Assembly: GCA_958496175.1 (NCBI GenBank)
Contig: OY292280.1
Span: 15,624,001 to 15,688,000 of the forward strand
Source: Sisyra terminalis
Lineage: Eukaryota > Arthropoda > Insecta > Neuroptera > Sisyridae
Direction of reading: 5' to 3'
Length of the DNA stretch: 64,000 nt
Shown here one piece after another: positions 22,019-35,369 of this stretch (within the stretch, counting starts at the first letter, position 1; each line of letters opens with the position of its first letter). The position numbers and the translations under genes were made by a program. The notes beneath the pieces were generated by a model that had not been told where the DNA came from, did no database searches, and saw only the letters and a program-made list of their open reading frames with translations.

Positions 22019-25000
22019 GAAGGTACATGCAATTGTTGAAGAAGCCACATTCGTCTCTCCCTCTTAGTGGGAAGTGTTCATCCCTTAAACTGCCTGTTCA
22101 TCCCTTAAACATGGTTTGTTTGGGGAAAAATTTGCACAGCACGTACAGATGGACTTATACTTTCGATTGGCGCCCTTAAAAAATTTTTTTTTTATTTGAC
22201 GATTTTCGAGAAAATCAACGATGGTTATCCCATGGATTTTTTTGATGAAAAAACTTTTTGTTTCGAAATCGAAAAATATTATTATATCATCGTTCTAGAC
22301 ATTGTTGCGAACCCGAAACAGCCTTTGGTTCGAAAATCATCCCTTATATAACGAAGGTACATGCAATTGTTGAAGAAGCCACATTCGTCTCTCCCTCTTA
22401 GTGGGAAGTGTTCATCCCTTAAACTGCCTGTTCATCCCTTAAACATGGTTTGTTTGGGGAAAAATTTGCACAGCACTTACAGATGGACTTATACATTCGA
22501 TTGGCACCCTTTAAAAATTTTTTTTTAATTTGACGATTTTCGAGAAAATCAACGATGATTAACCCATGGATTTTTTTGATGAAAAAACTTTTTGTTTCGA
22601 AATCGAAAAATATTATTATATCATCGTTCTAGACATTGTTGCGAACCCGAAACTGCCTTTGGTTCGAAAATCATCCCTTATATAACGAAGGTACATGCAA
22701 TTGTTGAAGAAGCCACATTCGTCTCTCCCTCTTAGTGGGAAGAGTTCTTCCCTTAAACTGCCTGTTCATCCCTTAAACGAGGTTTGTTAGGGGAAAAATT
22801 TGCACAGCACGTACAGATGGACTTATACTTTCGATTGGCACCCTTAAAAAATTTTTTTTTATTTGACGATTTTCGAGAAAATCAACGATGGTTAACCCGT
22901 GGATTTTTTTGATGAAGAAACTTTTTGTTTCGAAATCGAAAAATATTATTATATCATCGTTCTAGACATTGTTGTGAACCCGAAACAGCCTTTGGTTCGA
23001 AAATCATCCCTTATATAACGAAGGTACATGCAATTGTTGAAGAAGCCACATTCGTCTCTCCCTCTTAGAGGGAAGTGTTCATCCCTTAAACGGCCTGTTC
23101 ATCCCTTAAACATGGTTTGTTTGGGGAAAAATTTGCACAGCACGTACAGATGGACTTATACATTCGATTGGCACCCTTAAAAAAATTTTTTTTTATTTGA
23201 CGATTTTCGAGAAAATCAACGATGGTTAACCCATGGATTTTTTTGATGAAAAAACTTTTTGTTTCGAAATCGAAAAATATTATTATATCATCGTTCTAGA
23301 CATTGTTGCGAACCCGAAACTGCCTTTGGTTCGAAAATCATCCCTTATATAACGAAGGTACATGCAATTGTTCAAGAAGCCACATTCGTCTCTCCCTCTT
23401 AGTGGGAAGTGTTCATCCCTTAAACTGCCTGTTCATCCCTTAAACGAGGTTTGTTTGGGGAAAAATTTGCACAGCACGTACAGATGGACTTATACTTTCG
23501 ATTGGCACCCTTAAAAAAATTTTTTTTAATTTGACGATTTTCGAGAAAATCAACGATGATTAACCCATGGATTTTTTTGATGAAAAAACTTTTTGTTTCG
23601 AAATCGAAAAATATTATTATATCATCGTTCTAGACATTGTTGCGAACCCGAAACTGCCTTTGGTTCGAAAATCATCCCTTATATAACGAAGGTACATGCA
23701 ATTGTTGAAGAAGCCACATTCGTCTCTCCCTCTTAGTGGGAAGAGTTCTTCCCTTAAACTGCCTGTTCATCCCTTAAACGAGGTTTGTTAGGGGAAAAAT
23801 TTGCACAGCACGTACAGATGGACTTATACTTTCGATTGGCACCCTTAAAAAATTTTTTTTTATTTGACGATTTTCGAGAAAATCAACGATGGTTAACCCG
23901 TGGATTTTTTTGATGAAGAAACTTTTTGTTTCGAAATCGAAAAATATTATTATATCATCGTTCTAGACATTGTTGTGAACCCGAAACAGCCTTTGGTTCG
24001 AAAATCATCCCTTATATAACGAAGGTACATGCAATTGTTGAAGAAGCCACATTCGTCTCTCCCTCTTAGAGGGAAGTGTTCATCCCTTAAACGGCCTGTT
24101 CATCCCTTAAACATGGTTTGTTTGGGGAAAAATTTGCACAGCACGTACAGATGGACTTATACATTCGATTGGCACCCTTAAAAAAATTTTTTTTTATTTG
24201 ACGATTTTCGAGAAAATCAACGATGGTTAACCCATGGATTTTTTTGATGAAAAAACTTTTTGTTTCGAAATCGAAAAATATTATTATATCATCGTTCTAG
24301 ACATTGTTGCGAACCCGAAACTGCCTTTGGTTCGAAAATCATCCCTTATATAACGAAGGTACATGCAATTGTTCAAGAAGCCACATTCGTCTCTCCCTCT
24401 TAGTGGGAAGTGTTCATCCCTTAAACTGCCTGTTCATCCCTTAAACGAGGTTTGTTTGGGGAAAAATTTGCACAGCACGTACAGATGGACTTATACATTC
24501 GATTGGCACCCTTAAAAAAATTTTTTTTTATTTGACGATTTTCGAGAAAATCAACGATGGTTAACCCATGGATTTTTTTGATGAAAAAACTTTTTGTTTC
24601 GAAATCGAAAAATATTATTATATCATCATTCTAGACATTGTTGCGAACCAGAAACTGCCTTTGGTTCGAAAATCATCCCTTATATAACGAAGGTACATGC
24701 AATTGTTGAAGAAGCCGCATTCGTCTCTCCCTCTTAGTGGGAAGTGTTCATCCCTTAAACTGCCTGTTCATCCCTTAAACATGGTTTGTTTGGGGAAAAA
24801 TTTGCACAGCACGTACAGATGGACTTATACATTCGATTGGCACCCTTAACAAAATTTTTTTTTATTAGACGATTTTCGAGAAAATCAACGATGGTTAACC
24901 CATGGATTTTTTTGATGAAAAAACTTTTTGTTTCGAAATCGAAAAATATTATTATATCATCGTTCTAGACATTGTTGCGAACCCGAAACTGCCTTTGGTT

Positions 25001-25356
25001 CGAAAATCATCCCTTATATAACGAAGGTACATGCAATTGTTGAAGAAGCCACATTCGTCTCTCCCTCTTAGTGGGAAGTGTTCATCCCTTAAACTGCCTG
25101 TTCATCCCTTAAACGAGGTTTGTTTGGGGAAAAATTTGCACAGCACGTACAGATGGACTTATACTTTCGATTGGCACCCTTAAAAATTTTTTTTTTTATT
25201 TGACGATTTTCGAGAAAATCAACGATGGTTAACCCATGGATTTTTTTGATGAAAAAACTTTTTGTTTCGAAATCGAAAAATATTATTATATCATCGTTCT
25301 AGACATTGTTGCGAACCCGAAACTGCCTTTGGTTCAAAAATCATCCCTTATATAAC
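22019..25356. repeat. HOR copy C2 with 3-unit gain (10 units, 3,338 bp)
   Basis: All C1 markers recur in order, but the segment 22,687-23,687 (AAGAGTTCTT, CTTAGAGGG and GTTCAAG units) is repeated at 23,688-24,688, an offset of 1,001 bp. The joining unit, starting at 23354, begins as the GTTCAAG unit and ends as the GATGATT unit, with TTTAATTTGACG. This locates an unequal crossover near 23,490-23,530. The GAGAGTTC-type marker lies at 20,401, 22,738 and 23,739. Confidence 0.87.
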
Positions 25357-27359
25357 GAAGGTACATGCAATTGTTGAAGAAGCCACATTCGTCTCTCCCT
25401 CTTAGTGGGAAGTGTTCATCCCTTAAACTGCCTGTTCATCCCTTAAACATGGTTTGTTTGGGGAAAAATTTGCACAGCACGTACAGATGGACTTATACTT
25501 TCGATTGGCGGCCTTAAAAAATTTTTTTTTTATTTGACGATTTTCGAGAAAATCAACGATGGTTATCCCATGGATTTTTTTGATGAAAAAACTTTTTGTT
25601 TCGAAATCGAAAAATATTATTATATCATCGTTCTAGACATTGTTGCGAACCCGAAACAGCCTTTGGTTCGAAAATCATCCCTTATATAACGAAGGTACAT
25701 GCAATTGTTGAAGAAGCCACATTCGTCTCTCCCTCTTAGTGGGAAGTGTTCATCCCTTAAACTGCCTGTTCATCCCTTAAACATGGTTTGTTTGGGGAAA
25801 AATTTGCACAGCACTTACAGATGGACTTATACATTCGATTGGCACCCTTTAAAAATTTTTTTTTAATTTGACGATTTTCGAGAAAATCAACGATGATTAA
25901 CCCATGGATTTTTTTGTTGAAAAAACTTTTTGTTTCGAAATCGAAAAATATTATTATATCATCGTTCTAGACATTGTTGCGAACCCGAAACTGCCTTTGG
26001 TTCGAAAATCATCCCTTATATAACGAAGGTACATGCAATTGTTGAAGAAGCCACATTCGTCTCTCCCTCTTAGTGGGAAGAGTTCTTCCCTTAAACTGCC
26101 TGTTCATCCCTTAAACGAGGTTTGTTAGGGGAAAAATTTGCACAGCACGTACAGATGGACTTATACTTTCGATTGGCACCCTTAAAAATTTTTTTTTTAT
26201 TTGACGATTTTCGAGAAAATCAACGATGGTTAACCCGTGGATTTTTTTGATGAAGAAACTTTTTGTTTCGAAATCGAAAAATATTATTATATCATCGTTC
26301 TAGACATTGTTGCGAACCCGAAACTGCCTTTGGTTCGAAAATCATCCCTTATATAACGAAGGTACATGCAATTGTTCAAGAAGCCACATTCGTCTCTCCC
26401 TCTTAGTGGGAAGTGTTCATCCCTTAAACTGCCTGTTCATCCCTTAAACGAGGTTTGTTTGGGGAAAAATTTGCACAGCACGTACAGATGGACTTATACT
26501 TTCGATTGGCACCCTTAAAAAAATTTTTTTTTATTTGACGATTTTCGAGAAAATCAACGATGGTTAACCCATGGATTTTTTTGATGAAAAAACTTTTTGT
26601 TTCGAAATCGAAAAATATTATTATATCATCATTCTAGACATTGTTGCGAACCCGAAACTGCCTTTGGTTCGAAAATCATCCCTTATATAACGAAGGTACA
26701 TGCAATTGTTGAAGAAGCCGCATTCGTCTCTCCCTCTTAGTGGGAAGTGTTCATCCCTTAAACTGCCTGTTCATCCCTTAAACATGGTTTGTTTGGGGAA
26801 AAATTTGCACAGCACGTACAGATGGACTTATACATTCGATTGGCACCCTTAACAAAATTTTTTTTTATTAGACGATTTTCGAGAAAATCAACGATGGTTA
26901 ACCCATGGATTTTTTTGATGAAAAAACTTTTTGTTTCGAAATCGAAAAATATTATTATATCATCGTTCTAGACATTGTTGCGAACCCGAAACTGCCTTTG
27001 GTTCGAAAATCATCCCTTATATAACGAAGGTACATGCAATTGTTGAAGAAGCCACATTCGTCTCTCCCTCTTAGTGGGAAGTGTTCATCCCTTAAACTGC
27101 CTGTTCATCCCTTAAACGAGGTTTGTTTGGGTAAAAATTTGCACAGCACGTACAGATGGACTTATACTTTCGATTGGCACCCTTAAAAAAATTTTTTTTT
27201 ATTTGACGATTTTCGAGAAAATCAACGATGGTTAACCCATGGATTTTTTTGATGAAAAAACTTTTTGTTTCGAAATCGAAAAATATTATTATATCATCGT
27301 TCTAGACATTGTTGCGAACCCGAAACTGCCTTTGGTTCGAAAATCATCCCTTATATAAC
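25357..27359. repeat. HOR copy C3 with 1-unit loss (6 units, 2,003 bp)
   Basis: Units start at 25357 (TGGCGGCC, GGTTATCCC), 25691 (GCACTTACAG), 26025, 26358 (GTTCAAG), 26692 (GCCGCATTCG, TTAACAAAATT) and 27026. The unit at 26025 starts like the AAGAGTTCTT unit with GATGAAGAAAC but ends with TTGCGAACCCGAAACTGCC, as the following CTTAGAGGG unit does in C1 and C2. That following unit is missing. A crossover or deletion of one unit lies between about 26,255 and 26,310. The last unit only partly matches C1. Confidence 0.85.
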
Positions 27360-30300
27360 GAAGGTACATGCAATTGTTGAAGAAGCCACATTCGTCTCTC
27401 CCTCTTAGTGGGAAGTGTTCATCCCTTAAACTGCCTGTTCATCCCTTAAACATGGTTTGTTTGGGGAAAAATTTGCACAGCACGTACAGATGGACTTATA
27501 CTTTCGATTGGCACCCTTAAAAAAATTTTTTTTTATTTGACGATTTTCGAGAAAATCAACGATGGTTAACCCATGGATTTTTTTGATGAATAAACTTTTT
27601 GTTTCGAAATCGAAAAATATTATTATATCATCGTTCTAGACATTGATGCGAACCCGAAACTGCCTTTGGTTCGAAAATCATCCCTTATATAACGAAGGTA
27701 CATGCAATTGTTGAAGAAGCCACATTCGTCTCTCCCTCTTAGTGGGAAGTGTTCATCCCTTAAACTGCCTGTTCATCCCTTAAACGAGGTTTGATTGGGG
27801 AAAAATTTGCACAGCACGTACAGATGGACTTATACTTTCGATTGGCACCCTTAAAAATTTTTTTTTTATTTGACGATTTTCGAGAAAATCAACGATGGTT
27901 AACCCATGGATTTTTTTGATGAAAAAACTTTTTGTTTCGAAATCGAAAAATATTATTATATCATCATTCTAGACATTGTTGCGAACCCGAAACTGCCTTT
28001 GGTTCGAAAATCATCCCTTATATAACGAAGGTACATGCAATTGTTGAAGAAGCCGCATTCGTCTCTCCCTCTTAGTGGGAAGTGTTCATCCCTTAAACTG
28101 CCTGTTCATCCCTTAAACATGGTTTGTTTGGGGAAAAATTTGCCCAGCACGTACAGATGGACTTATACTTTCGATTGGCACCCTTAAAAAATTTTTTTTT
28201 TATTTGACGATTTTCGAGAAAATCAACGATGGTTAACCCATGGATTTTTTTGATGAAAAAACTTTTTGTTTCGAAATCGAAAAATATTATTATATCATCG
28301 TTCTAGACATTGATGCGAACCCGAAACTGCCTTTGGTTCGAAAATCATCCCTTATATAACGAAGGTACATGCAATTGTTGAAGAAGCCACATTCGTCTCT
28401 CCCTCTTAGTGGGAAGTGTTCATCCCTTAAACTGCCTGTTCATCCCTTAAACGAGGTTTGATTGGGGAAAAATTTGCACAGCACGTACAGATGGACTTAT
28501 ACTTTCGATTGGCACCCTTAAAAAAATTTTTTTTTATTTGACGATTTTCGAGAAAATCAACGATGGTTAACCCATGGATTTTTTTGATGAAAAAACTTTT
28601 TGTTTCGAAATCGAAAAATATTATTATATCATCGTTCTAGACATTGTTGTGAACCCGAAACAGCCTTTGGTTCGAAAATCATCCCTTATATAACGAAGGT
28701 ACATGCAATTGTTGAAGAAGCCACATTCGTCTCTCCCTCTTAGAGGGAAGTGTTCATCCCTTAAACTGCCTGTTCATCCCTTAAACATGGTTTGTTTGGG
28801 GAAAAATTTGCACAGCACGTACAGATGGACTTATACAATCGAGTGGCACCCTTAAAAAATTTTTTTTTTATTTGACGATTTTCGAGAAAATCAACGATGG
28901 TTAACCCATGGATTTTTTTGATGAAAAAACTTTTAGTTTCGAAATCGAAAAATATTATTATATCATCGTTCTAGACATTGTTGCGAACCCGAAACTGCCT
29001 TTGGTTCGAAAATCATCCCTTATATAACGAAGGTACATGCAATTGTTGAAGAAGCCACATTCGTCTCTCCCTCTTAGTGGGAAGTGTTCATCCCTTAAAC
29101 TGCCTGTTCTTCCCTTAAACGAGGTTTGATTGGGGAAAAATTTGCACAGCACGTACAGATGGACTTATATATTCGATTGGCACCCTTAGAAATTTTTTTT
29201 TTATTTGACGATTTTCGAGAAAATCAACGATGGTTAACCCATGGATTTTTTTGATGAAAAAACTTTTTGTTTCGAAATCGAAAAATATTATTATATCATC
29301 GTTCTAGACATTGTTGCGAACCCGAAACTGCCTTTGGTTCGAAAATCATCCCTTATATAACGAAGGTACATGCAATTGTTGAAGAAGCCACATTCGTCTC
29401 TCCCTCTTAGTGGGAAGTGTTCATCCCTTAAACTGCCTGTTCATCCCTTAAACATGGTTTGTTTGGGGAAAAATTTGCACAGCACGTACAGATGGACTTA
29501 TACATTCGATTGGCACCCTTAAAAAAATTTTTTTTTATTTGACGATTTTCGAGAAAATCAACGATGGTTAACCCATGGATTTTTTTGATGAAAAAACTTT
29601 TTGTTTCGAAATCGAAAAATATTATTATATCATCGTTCTAGACATTGTTGCGAACCCGAAACTGCCTTTGGTTCGAAAATCATCCCTTATATAACGAAGG
29701 TACATGCAATTGTTGAAGAAGCCACATTCGTCTCTCCCTCTTAGTGGGAAGTGTTCATCCCTTAAACTGCCTGTTCTTCCCTTAAACGAGGTTTGATTGG
29801 GGAAAAATTTGCACAGCACGTACAGATGGACTTATACTTTCGATTGGCACCCTTAAAAAAATTTTTTTTTTATTAGACGATTTTCGAGAAAATCAACGAT
29901 GGTTAACCCATGGATTTTTTTGAAGAAAAAACTTTTTGTTTCGAAATCGAAAAATATTATTATATCATCGTTCTAGACATTGTTGCGAACCCGAAACTGC
30001 CTTTGGTTCGAAAATCATCCCTTATATAACGAAGGTACATGCAATTGTTGAAGAAGCCACATTCGTCTCTCCCTCTTAGTGGGAAGTGTTCATCCCTTAA
30101 ACTGCCTGTTCATCCCTTAAACGAGGTTTGTTTGGGGAAAAATTTGCACAGCACGTACAGATGGACTTATACTTTCGATTGGCACCCTTAAAAAAATTTT
30201 TTTTTATTTGACGATTTTCGAGAAAATCAACGATGGTTAACCCATGGATTTTTTTGATGAAAAAACTTTTTGTTTCGAAATCGAAAAATATTATTATATC

Positions 30301-31365
30301 ATCGTTCTAGACATTGTTGCGAACTCGAAACTGCCTTTGGTTTGAAAATCATCCCTTAAATAACGAAGGTACATGCAATTGTTGAAGAAGCCACATTCGT
30401 CTCTCCCTCTTAGTGGGAAGTGTTCATCCCTTAAACTGCCTGTTCATCCCTTAAACATGGTTTGTTTGGGGAAAAATTTGCACAGCTCGTACAGATGGAC
30501 TTATACTTTCGATTGGCACCCTTAAAAAAATTTTTTTTTATTTGACGATTTTCGAGAAAATCAACGATGGTTAACCCATGGATTTTTTTGATGAAAAAAC
30601 TTTTTGTTTCGAAATCGAAAAATATTATTATATCATCATTCTAGACATTGTTGCGAACCCGAAACTGCCTTTGGTTCGAAAATCATCCCTTATATAACGA
30701 AGGTACATGCAATTGTTGAAGAAGCCGCATTCGTCTCTCCCTCTTAGTGGGAAGTGTTCATCCCTTAAACTGCCTGTTCATCCCTTAAACATGGTTTGTT
30801 TGGGGAAAAATTTGCACAGCACGTACAGATGGACTTATACATTCGATTGGCACCCTTAACAAAATTTTTTTTTATTTGACGATTTTCGAGAAAATAAACG
30901 ATGGTTAACCCATGGAATTTTTTGATGAAAAAACTTTTTGATTCGAAATCGAAAAATATTGTTATATCATCGTTCTAGACATTGTTGCGAACCCGAAACT
31001 GCCTTTGGTTCGAAAATCATCCCTTATATAACGAAGGTACATGCAATTGTTGAAGAAGCCACATTCGTCTCTCCCTCTTAGTGGGAAGTATTCATCCCTT
31101 AAACTGCCTGTTCATCCCTTAAACATGGTTTGTTTGGGGAAAAATTTGCACAGCACGTACAGATGGACTTATACATTCGATTGGCACCCTTAGAAATTTT
31201 TTTTTTATTTGACGATTTTCGAGAAAATCAACGATGGTTAACCCATGGATTTTTTTGATGAAAAAACTTTTTGTTTCGAAATCGAAAAATATTATTATAT
31301 CATCGTTCTAGACATTGTTGCGAACCCGAAACTGCCTTTGGTTCGAATATCATCCCTTATATAAC
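27360..31365. repeat. Mosaic of long units with TTTGATTGGGG and GATGCG variants (12 monomers)
   Basis: Units start at 27360, 27694, 28027, 28361, 28695, 29029, 29362, 29696, 30031, 30365, 30699 and 31033. Two units at 28695-29361 and the next two at 29362-30030 form a dimer with offset 667; the second unit of each has CTGTTCTTCCC and GAGGTTTGATTGG. The unit at 30699 is unusually changed (AAATAAACG, CATGGAATT, TTTTGATTCG, ATTGTTATATC). GCCGCATTCG units at 28027 and 30699 link this stretch to the C blocks. Confidence 0.8.
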
Positions 31366-32366
31366 GAAGGTACATGCAATTGTTGAAGAAGCCACATTCG
31401 TCTCTCCCTCTTAGTGGGAAGTGTTCATCCCTTAAACTGCCTGTTCATCCCTTAAACATGGTTTGTTTGGGGAAAAATTTGCACAGCACGTACAGATGGA
31501 CTTATACTTTCGATTGGCACCCTTAAAAAAAATTTTTTTTATTTGACGATTTTCGAGAAAATCAACGATGGTTAACCCATGGATTTTTTTGATGAAAAAA
31601 CTTTTTGTTTCGAAATCGAAAAATATTATTATATCATCGTTCTAGACATTGATGCGAACCCGAAACTGCCTTTGGTTCGAAAATCATCCCTTATATAACG
31701 AAGGTACATGCAATTGTTGAAGAAGCCACATTCGTCTCTCCCTCTTAGTGGGAAGTGTTCATCCCTTAAACTGCCTGTTCATCCCTTAAACATGGTTTGT
31801 TTGGGGAAAAATTTGCACAGCACGTACAGATGGACGTATACATTCGATTGGCACCCTTAAAAAATTTTTTTTTTATTTGACGATTTTCGAGAAAATCAAC
31901 GATGGTTAACCCATGGATTTTTTTGATGAAAAAACTTTTTGTTTCGAAATCGAAAAATATTATTATATCATCATTCTAGACATTGTTGCGAACCCGAAAC
32001 TGCCTTTGGTTCGAAAATCATCCCTTATATAACGAAGGTACATGCAATTGTTGAAGAAGCCTCATTCGTCTCTCCCTCTTAGTGGGAAGTGTTCATCCCT
32101 TAAACTGCCAGTTCATCCCTTAAACGAGGTTTGTTTGGGGAAAAATTTGCACAGCACGTACAGATGGACTTATACATTCGATTGGCACCCTTAGAAATTT
32201 TTTTTTTATTTGACGATTTTCGAGAAAATCAACGATGGTTAACCCATGGATTTTTTTGATGAAAACACTTTTTGTTTCGAAATCGAAAAATATTATTATA
32301 TCATCGTTCTAGACATTGATGCGAACCCGAAACTGCCTTTGGTTCGAAAATCATCCCTTATATAAC
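31366..32366. repeat. 3-unit block E1 (GATGCG / GACGTATAC / GCCTCATTCG)
   Basis: Units at 31366 (ends with GACATTGATGCG), 31700 (GGACGTATACATTCG, then CATCATTC) and 32034 (GCCTCATTCG, CTGCCAGTTC, TTAGAAATT). TGGACGTATA lies at 31,831 here and recurs at 35,835 and 39,487, so the block occurs three times in the window. Confidence 0.82.
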
Positions 32367-33368
32367 GAAGGTACATGCAATTGTTGAAGAAGCCACATTC
32401 GTCTCTCCCTCTTAGTGGGAAGTGTTCATCCCTTAAACTGCCTGTTCATCCCTTAAACGAGGTTTGATTGGGGAAAAATTTGCACAGCACGTACAGATGG
32501 ACTTATACTTTCGATTGGCACCCTTAAAAAAATTTTTTTTTATTTGACGATTTTCGAGAAAATCAACGATGGTTAACCCATGGATTTTTTTGATGAAAAA
32601 ACTTTTTGTTTCGAAATCGAAAAATATTATTATATCATCGTTCTAGACATTGATGCGAACCCGAAACTGCCTTTGGTTCGAAAATCATCCCTTATATAAC
32701 GAAGGTACATGCAATTGTTGAAGAAGCCACATTCGTCTCTCCCTCTTAGTGGGAAGTGTTCATCCCTTAAACTGCCTGTTCATCCCTTAAACGAGGTTTG
32801 ATTGGGGAAAAATTTGCACAGCACGTACAGATGGACTTATACTTTCGATTGGCACCCTTAAAAAAATTTTTTTTTATTTGACGATTTTCGAGAAAATCAA
32901 CGATGGTTAACCCATGGATTTTTTTGATGAAAAAACTTTTTGTTTCGAAATCGAAAAATATTATTATATCATCGTTCTAGACATTGATGCGAACCCGAAA
33001 CTGCCTTTGGTTCGAAAATCATCCCTTATATAACGAAGGTACATGCAATTGTTGAAGAAGCCACATTCGTCTCTCCCTCTTAGTGGGAAGTGTTCATCCC
33101 TTAAACTGCCTGTTCATCCCTTAAACATGGTTTGTTTGGGGAAAAATTTGCACAGCACGTACAGATGGACTTATACTTTCGATTGGCACCCTTAAAAAAA
33201 TTTTTTTTTATTTGACGATTTTCGAGAAAATCAACGATGGTTAACCCATGGATTTTTTTGATGAAAAAACTTTTTGTTTCGAAATCGAAAAATATTATTA
33301 TATCATCGTTCTAGACATTGATGCGAACCCGAAACTGCCTTTGGTTCGAAAATCATCCCTTATATAAC
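32367..33368. repeat. Near-identical consecutive units (3 monomers)
   Basis: Units at 32367, 32701 and 33035 each end with GACATTGATGCG and share the same A/T tract. The first two also share GAGGTTTGATTGG, and the preceding unit ends with the same GATGCG. Such close agreement between direct neighbours indicates very recent single-unit amplification. Confidence 0.8.
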
Positions 33369-34703
33369 GAAGGTACATGCAATTGTTGAAGAAGCCACAT
33401 TCGTCTCTCCCTCTTAGTGGGAAGTATTCATCCCTTAAACTGCCTGTTCATCCCTTAAACATGGTTTGTTTGGGGAAAAATTTGCACAGCACGTACAGAT
33501 GGACTTATACATTCGATTGGCACCCTTAGAAATTTTTTTTTTATTTGACGATTTTCGAGAAAATCAACGATGGTTAACCCATGGATTTTTTTGATGAAAA
33601 AACTTTTTGTTTCGAAATCGAAAAATATTATTATATCATCGTTCAAGACATTGTTGCGAACCCGAAACTGCCTTTGGTTCGAAAATCATCCCTTATATAA
33701 CGAAGGTACATGCAATTGTTGAAGAAGCCACATTCGTCTCTCCCTCTTAGTGGGAAGTGTTCATCCCTTAAACTGCCTGTTAATCCCTTAAACATGGTTT
33801 GTTTGGGGAAAAATTTGCGCAGCACGTACAGATGGACTTATACTTTCGATTGGCACCCTTAAAAAAATTTTTTTTTATTTGACGATTTTCGAGAAAATCA
33901 ACGATGGTTAACCCATGGATTTTTTTGATGAAAAAACTTTTTGTTTCGAAATCGAAAAATATTATTATATCATCGTTCTAGACATTGATGCGAACCCGAA
34001 ACTGCCTTTGGTTCGAAAATCATCCCTTATATAACGAAGGTACATGCAATTGTTGAAGAAGCCACATTCGTCTCTCCCTCTTAGTGGGAAGTGTTCATCC
34101 CTTAAACTGCCTGTTCATCCCTTAAACGAGGTTTGATTGGGGAAAAATTTGCACAGCACGTACAGATGGACTTATACTTTCGATTGGCACCCTTAAAAAA
34201 ATTTTTTTTTATTTGACGATTTTCGAGAAAATCAACGATGGTTAACCCATGGATTTTTTTGATGAAAAAACTTTTTGTTTCGAAATCGAAAAATATTATT
34301 ATATCATCGTTCTAGACATTGATGCGAACCCGAAACTGCCTTTGGTTCGAAAATCATCCCTTATATAACGAAGGTACATGCAATTGTTGAAGAAGCCACA
34401 TTCGTCTCTCCCTCTTAGTGGGAAGTGTTCATCCCTTAAACTGCCTGTTCATCCCTTAAACATGGTTTGTTTGGGGAAAAATTTGCACAGCACGTACAGA
34501 TGGACTTATACTTTCGATTGGCACCCTTAAAAAAATTTTTTTTTATTTGACGATTTTCGAGAAAATCAACGATGGTTAACCCATGGATTTTTTTGATGAA
34601 AAAACTTTTTGTTTCGAAATCGAAAAATATTATTATATCATCGTTCTAGACATTGATGCGAACCCGAAACTGCCTTTGGTTCGAAAATCATCCCTTATAT
34701 AAC
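33369..34703. repeat. 4-unit HOR F1 (1,335 bp)
   Basis: Units: 33369 (AAGTATTCATCC, ACATTCG, TTAGAAATT, GTTCAAGAC), 33702 (CTGTTAATCCC, TTGCGCAGC, GATGCG), 34036 (GAGGTTTGATTGG, GATGCG) and 34370 (CATGG, GATGCG). The first unit recurs at 34704, exactly 1,335 bp on. The second, third and a related unit recur at 36351, 36685 and 37019. Confidence 0.82.
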
Positions 34704-35369
34704 GAAGGTACATGCAATTGTTGAAGAAGCCACATTCGTCTCTCCCTCTTAGTGGGAAGTATTCATCCCTTAAACTGCCTGTTCATCCCTTAAACATGGT
34801 TTGTTTGGGGAAAAATTTGCACAGCACGTACAGATGGACTTATACATTCGATTGGCACCCTTAGAAATTTTTTTTTTATTTGACGATTTTCGAGAAAATC
34901 AACGATGGTTAACCCATGGATTTTTTTGATGAAAAAACTTTTTGTTTCGAAATCGAAAAATATTATTATATCATCGTTCAAGACATTGTTGCGAACCCGA
35001 AACTGCCTTTGGTTCGAAAATCATCCCTTATATAACGAAGGTACATGCAATTGTTGAAGAAGCCACATTCGTCTCTCCCTCTTAGTGGGAAGTGTTCATC
35101 CCTTAAACTGCCTGTTAATCCCTTAAACATGGTTTGTTTGGGGAAAAATTTGCGCAGCACGTACAGATGGACTTATACATTCGATTGGCACCCTTAGAAA
35201 TTTTTTTTTTATTTGACGATTTTCGAGAAAATCAACGATGGTTAACCCATGGATTTTTTTGATGAAAAAACTTTTTGTTTCGAAATCGAAAAATATTATT
35301 ATATCATCGTTCAAGACATTGTTGCGAACCCGAAACTGCCTTTGGTTCGAAAATCATCCCTTATATAAC
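34704..35369. repeat. Start of HOR copy F2 plus a recombinant unit
   Basis: The unit at 34704 matches 33369. The unit at 35037 begins like 33702 (CTGTTAATCCC, TTGCGCAGC) but continues with ACATTCG, TTAGAAATT and GTTCAAGAC, which belong to the 33369 type. The switch lies between about 35,157 and 35,180. The next unit, at 35370, is again the 33702 type. This is a crossover junction caught inside one monomer. Confidence 0.82.
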
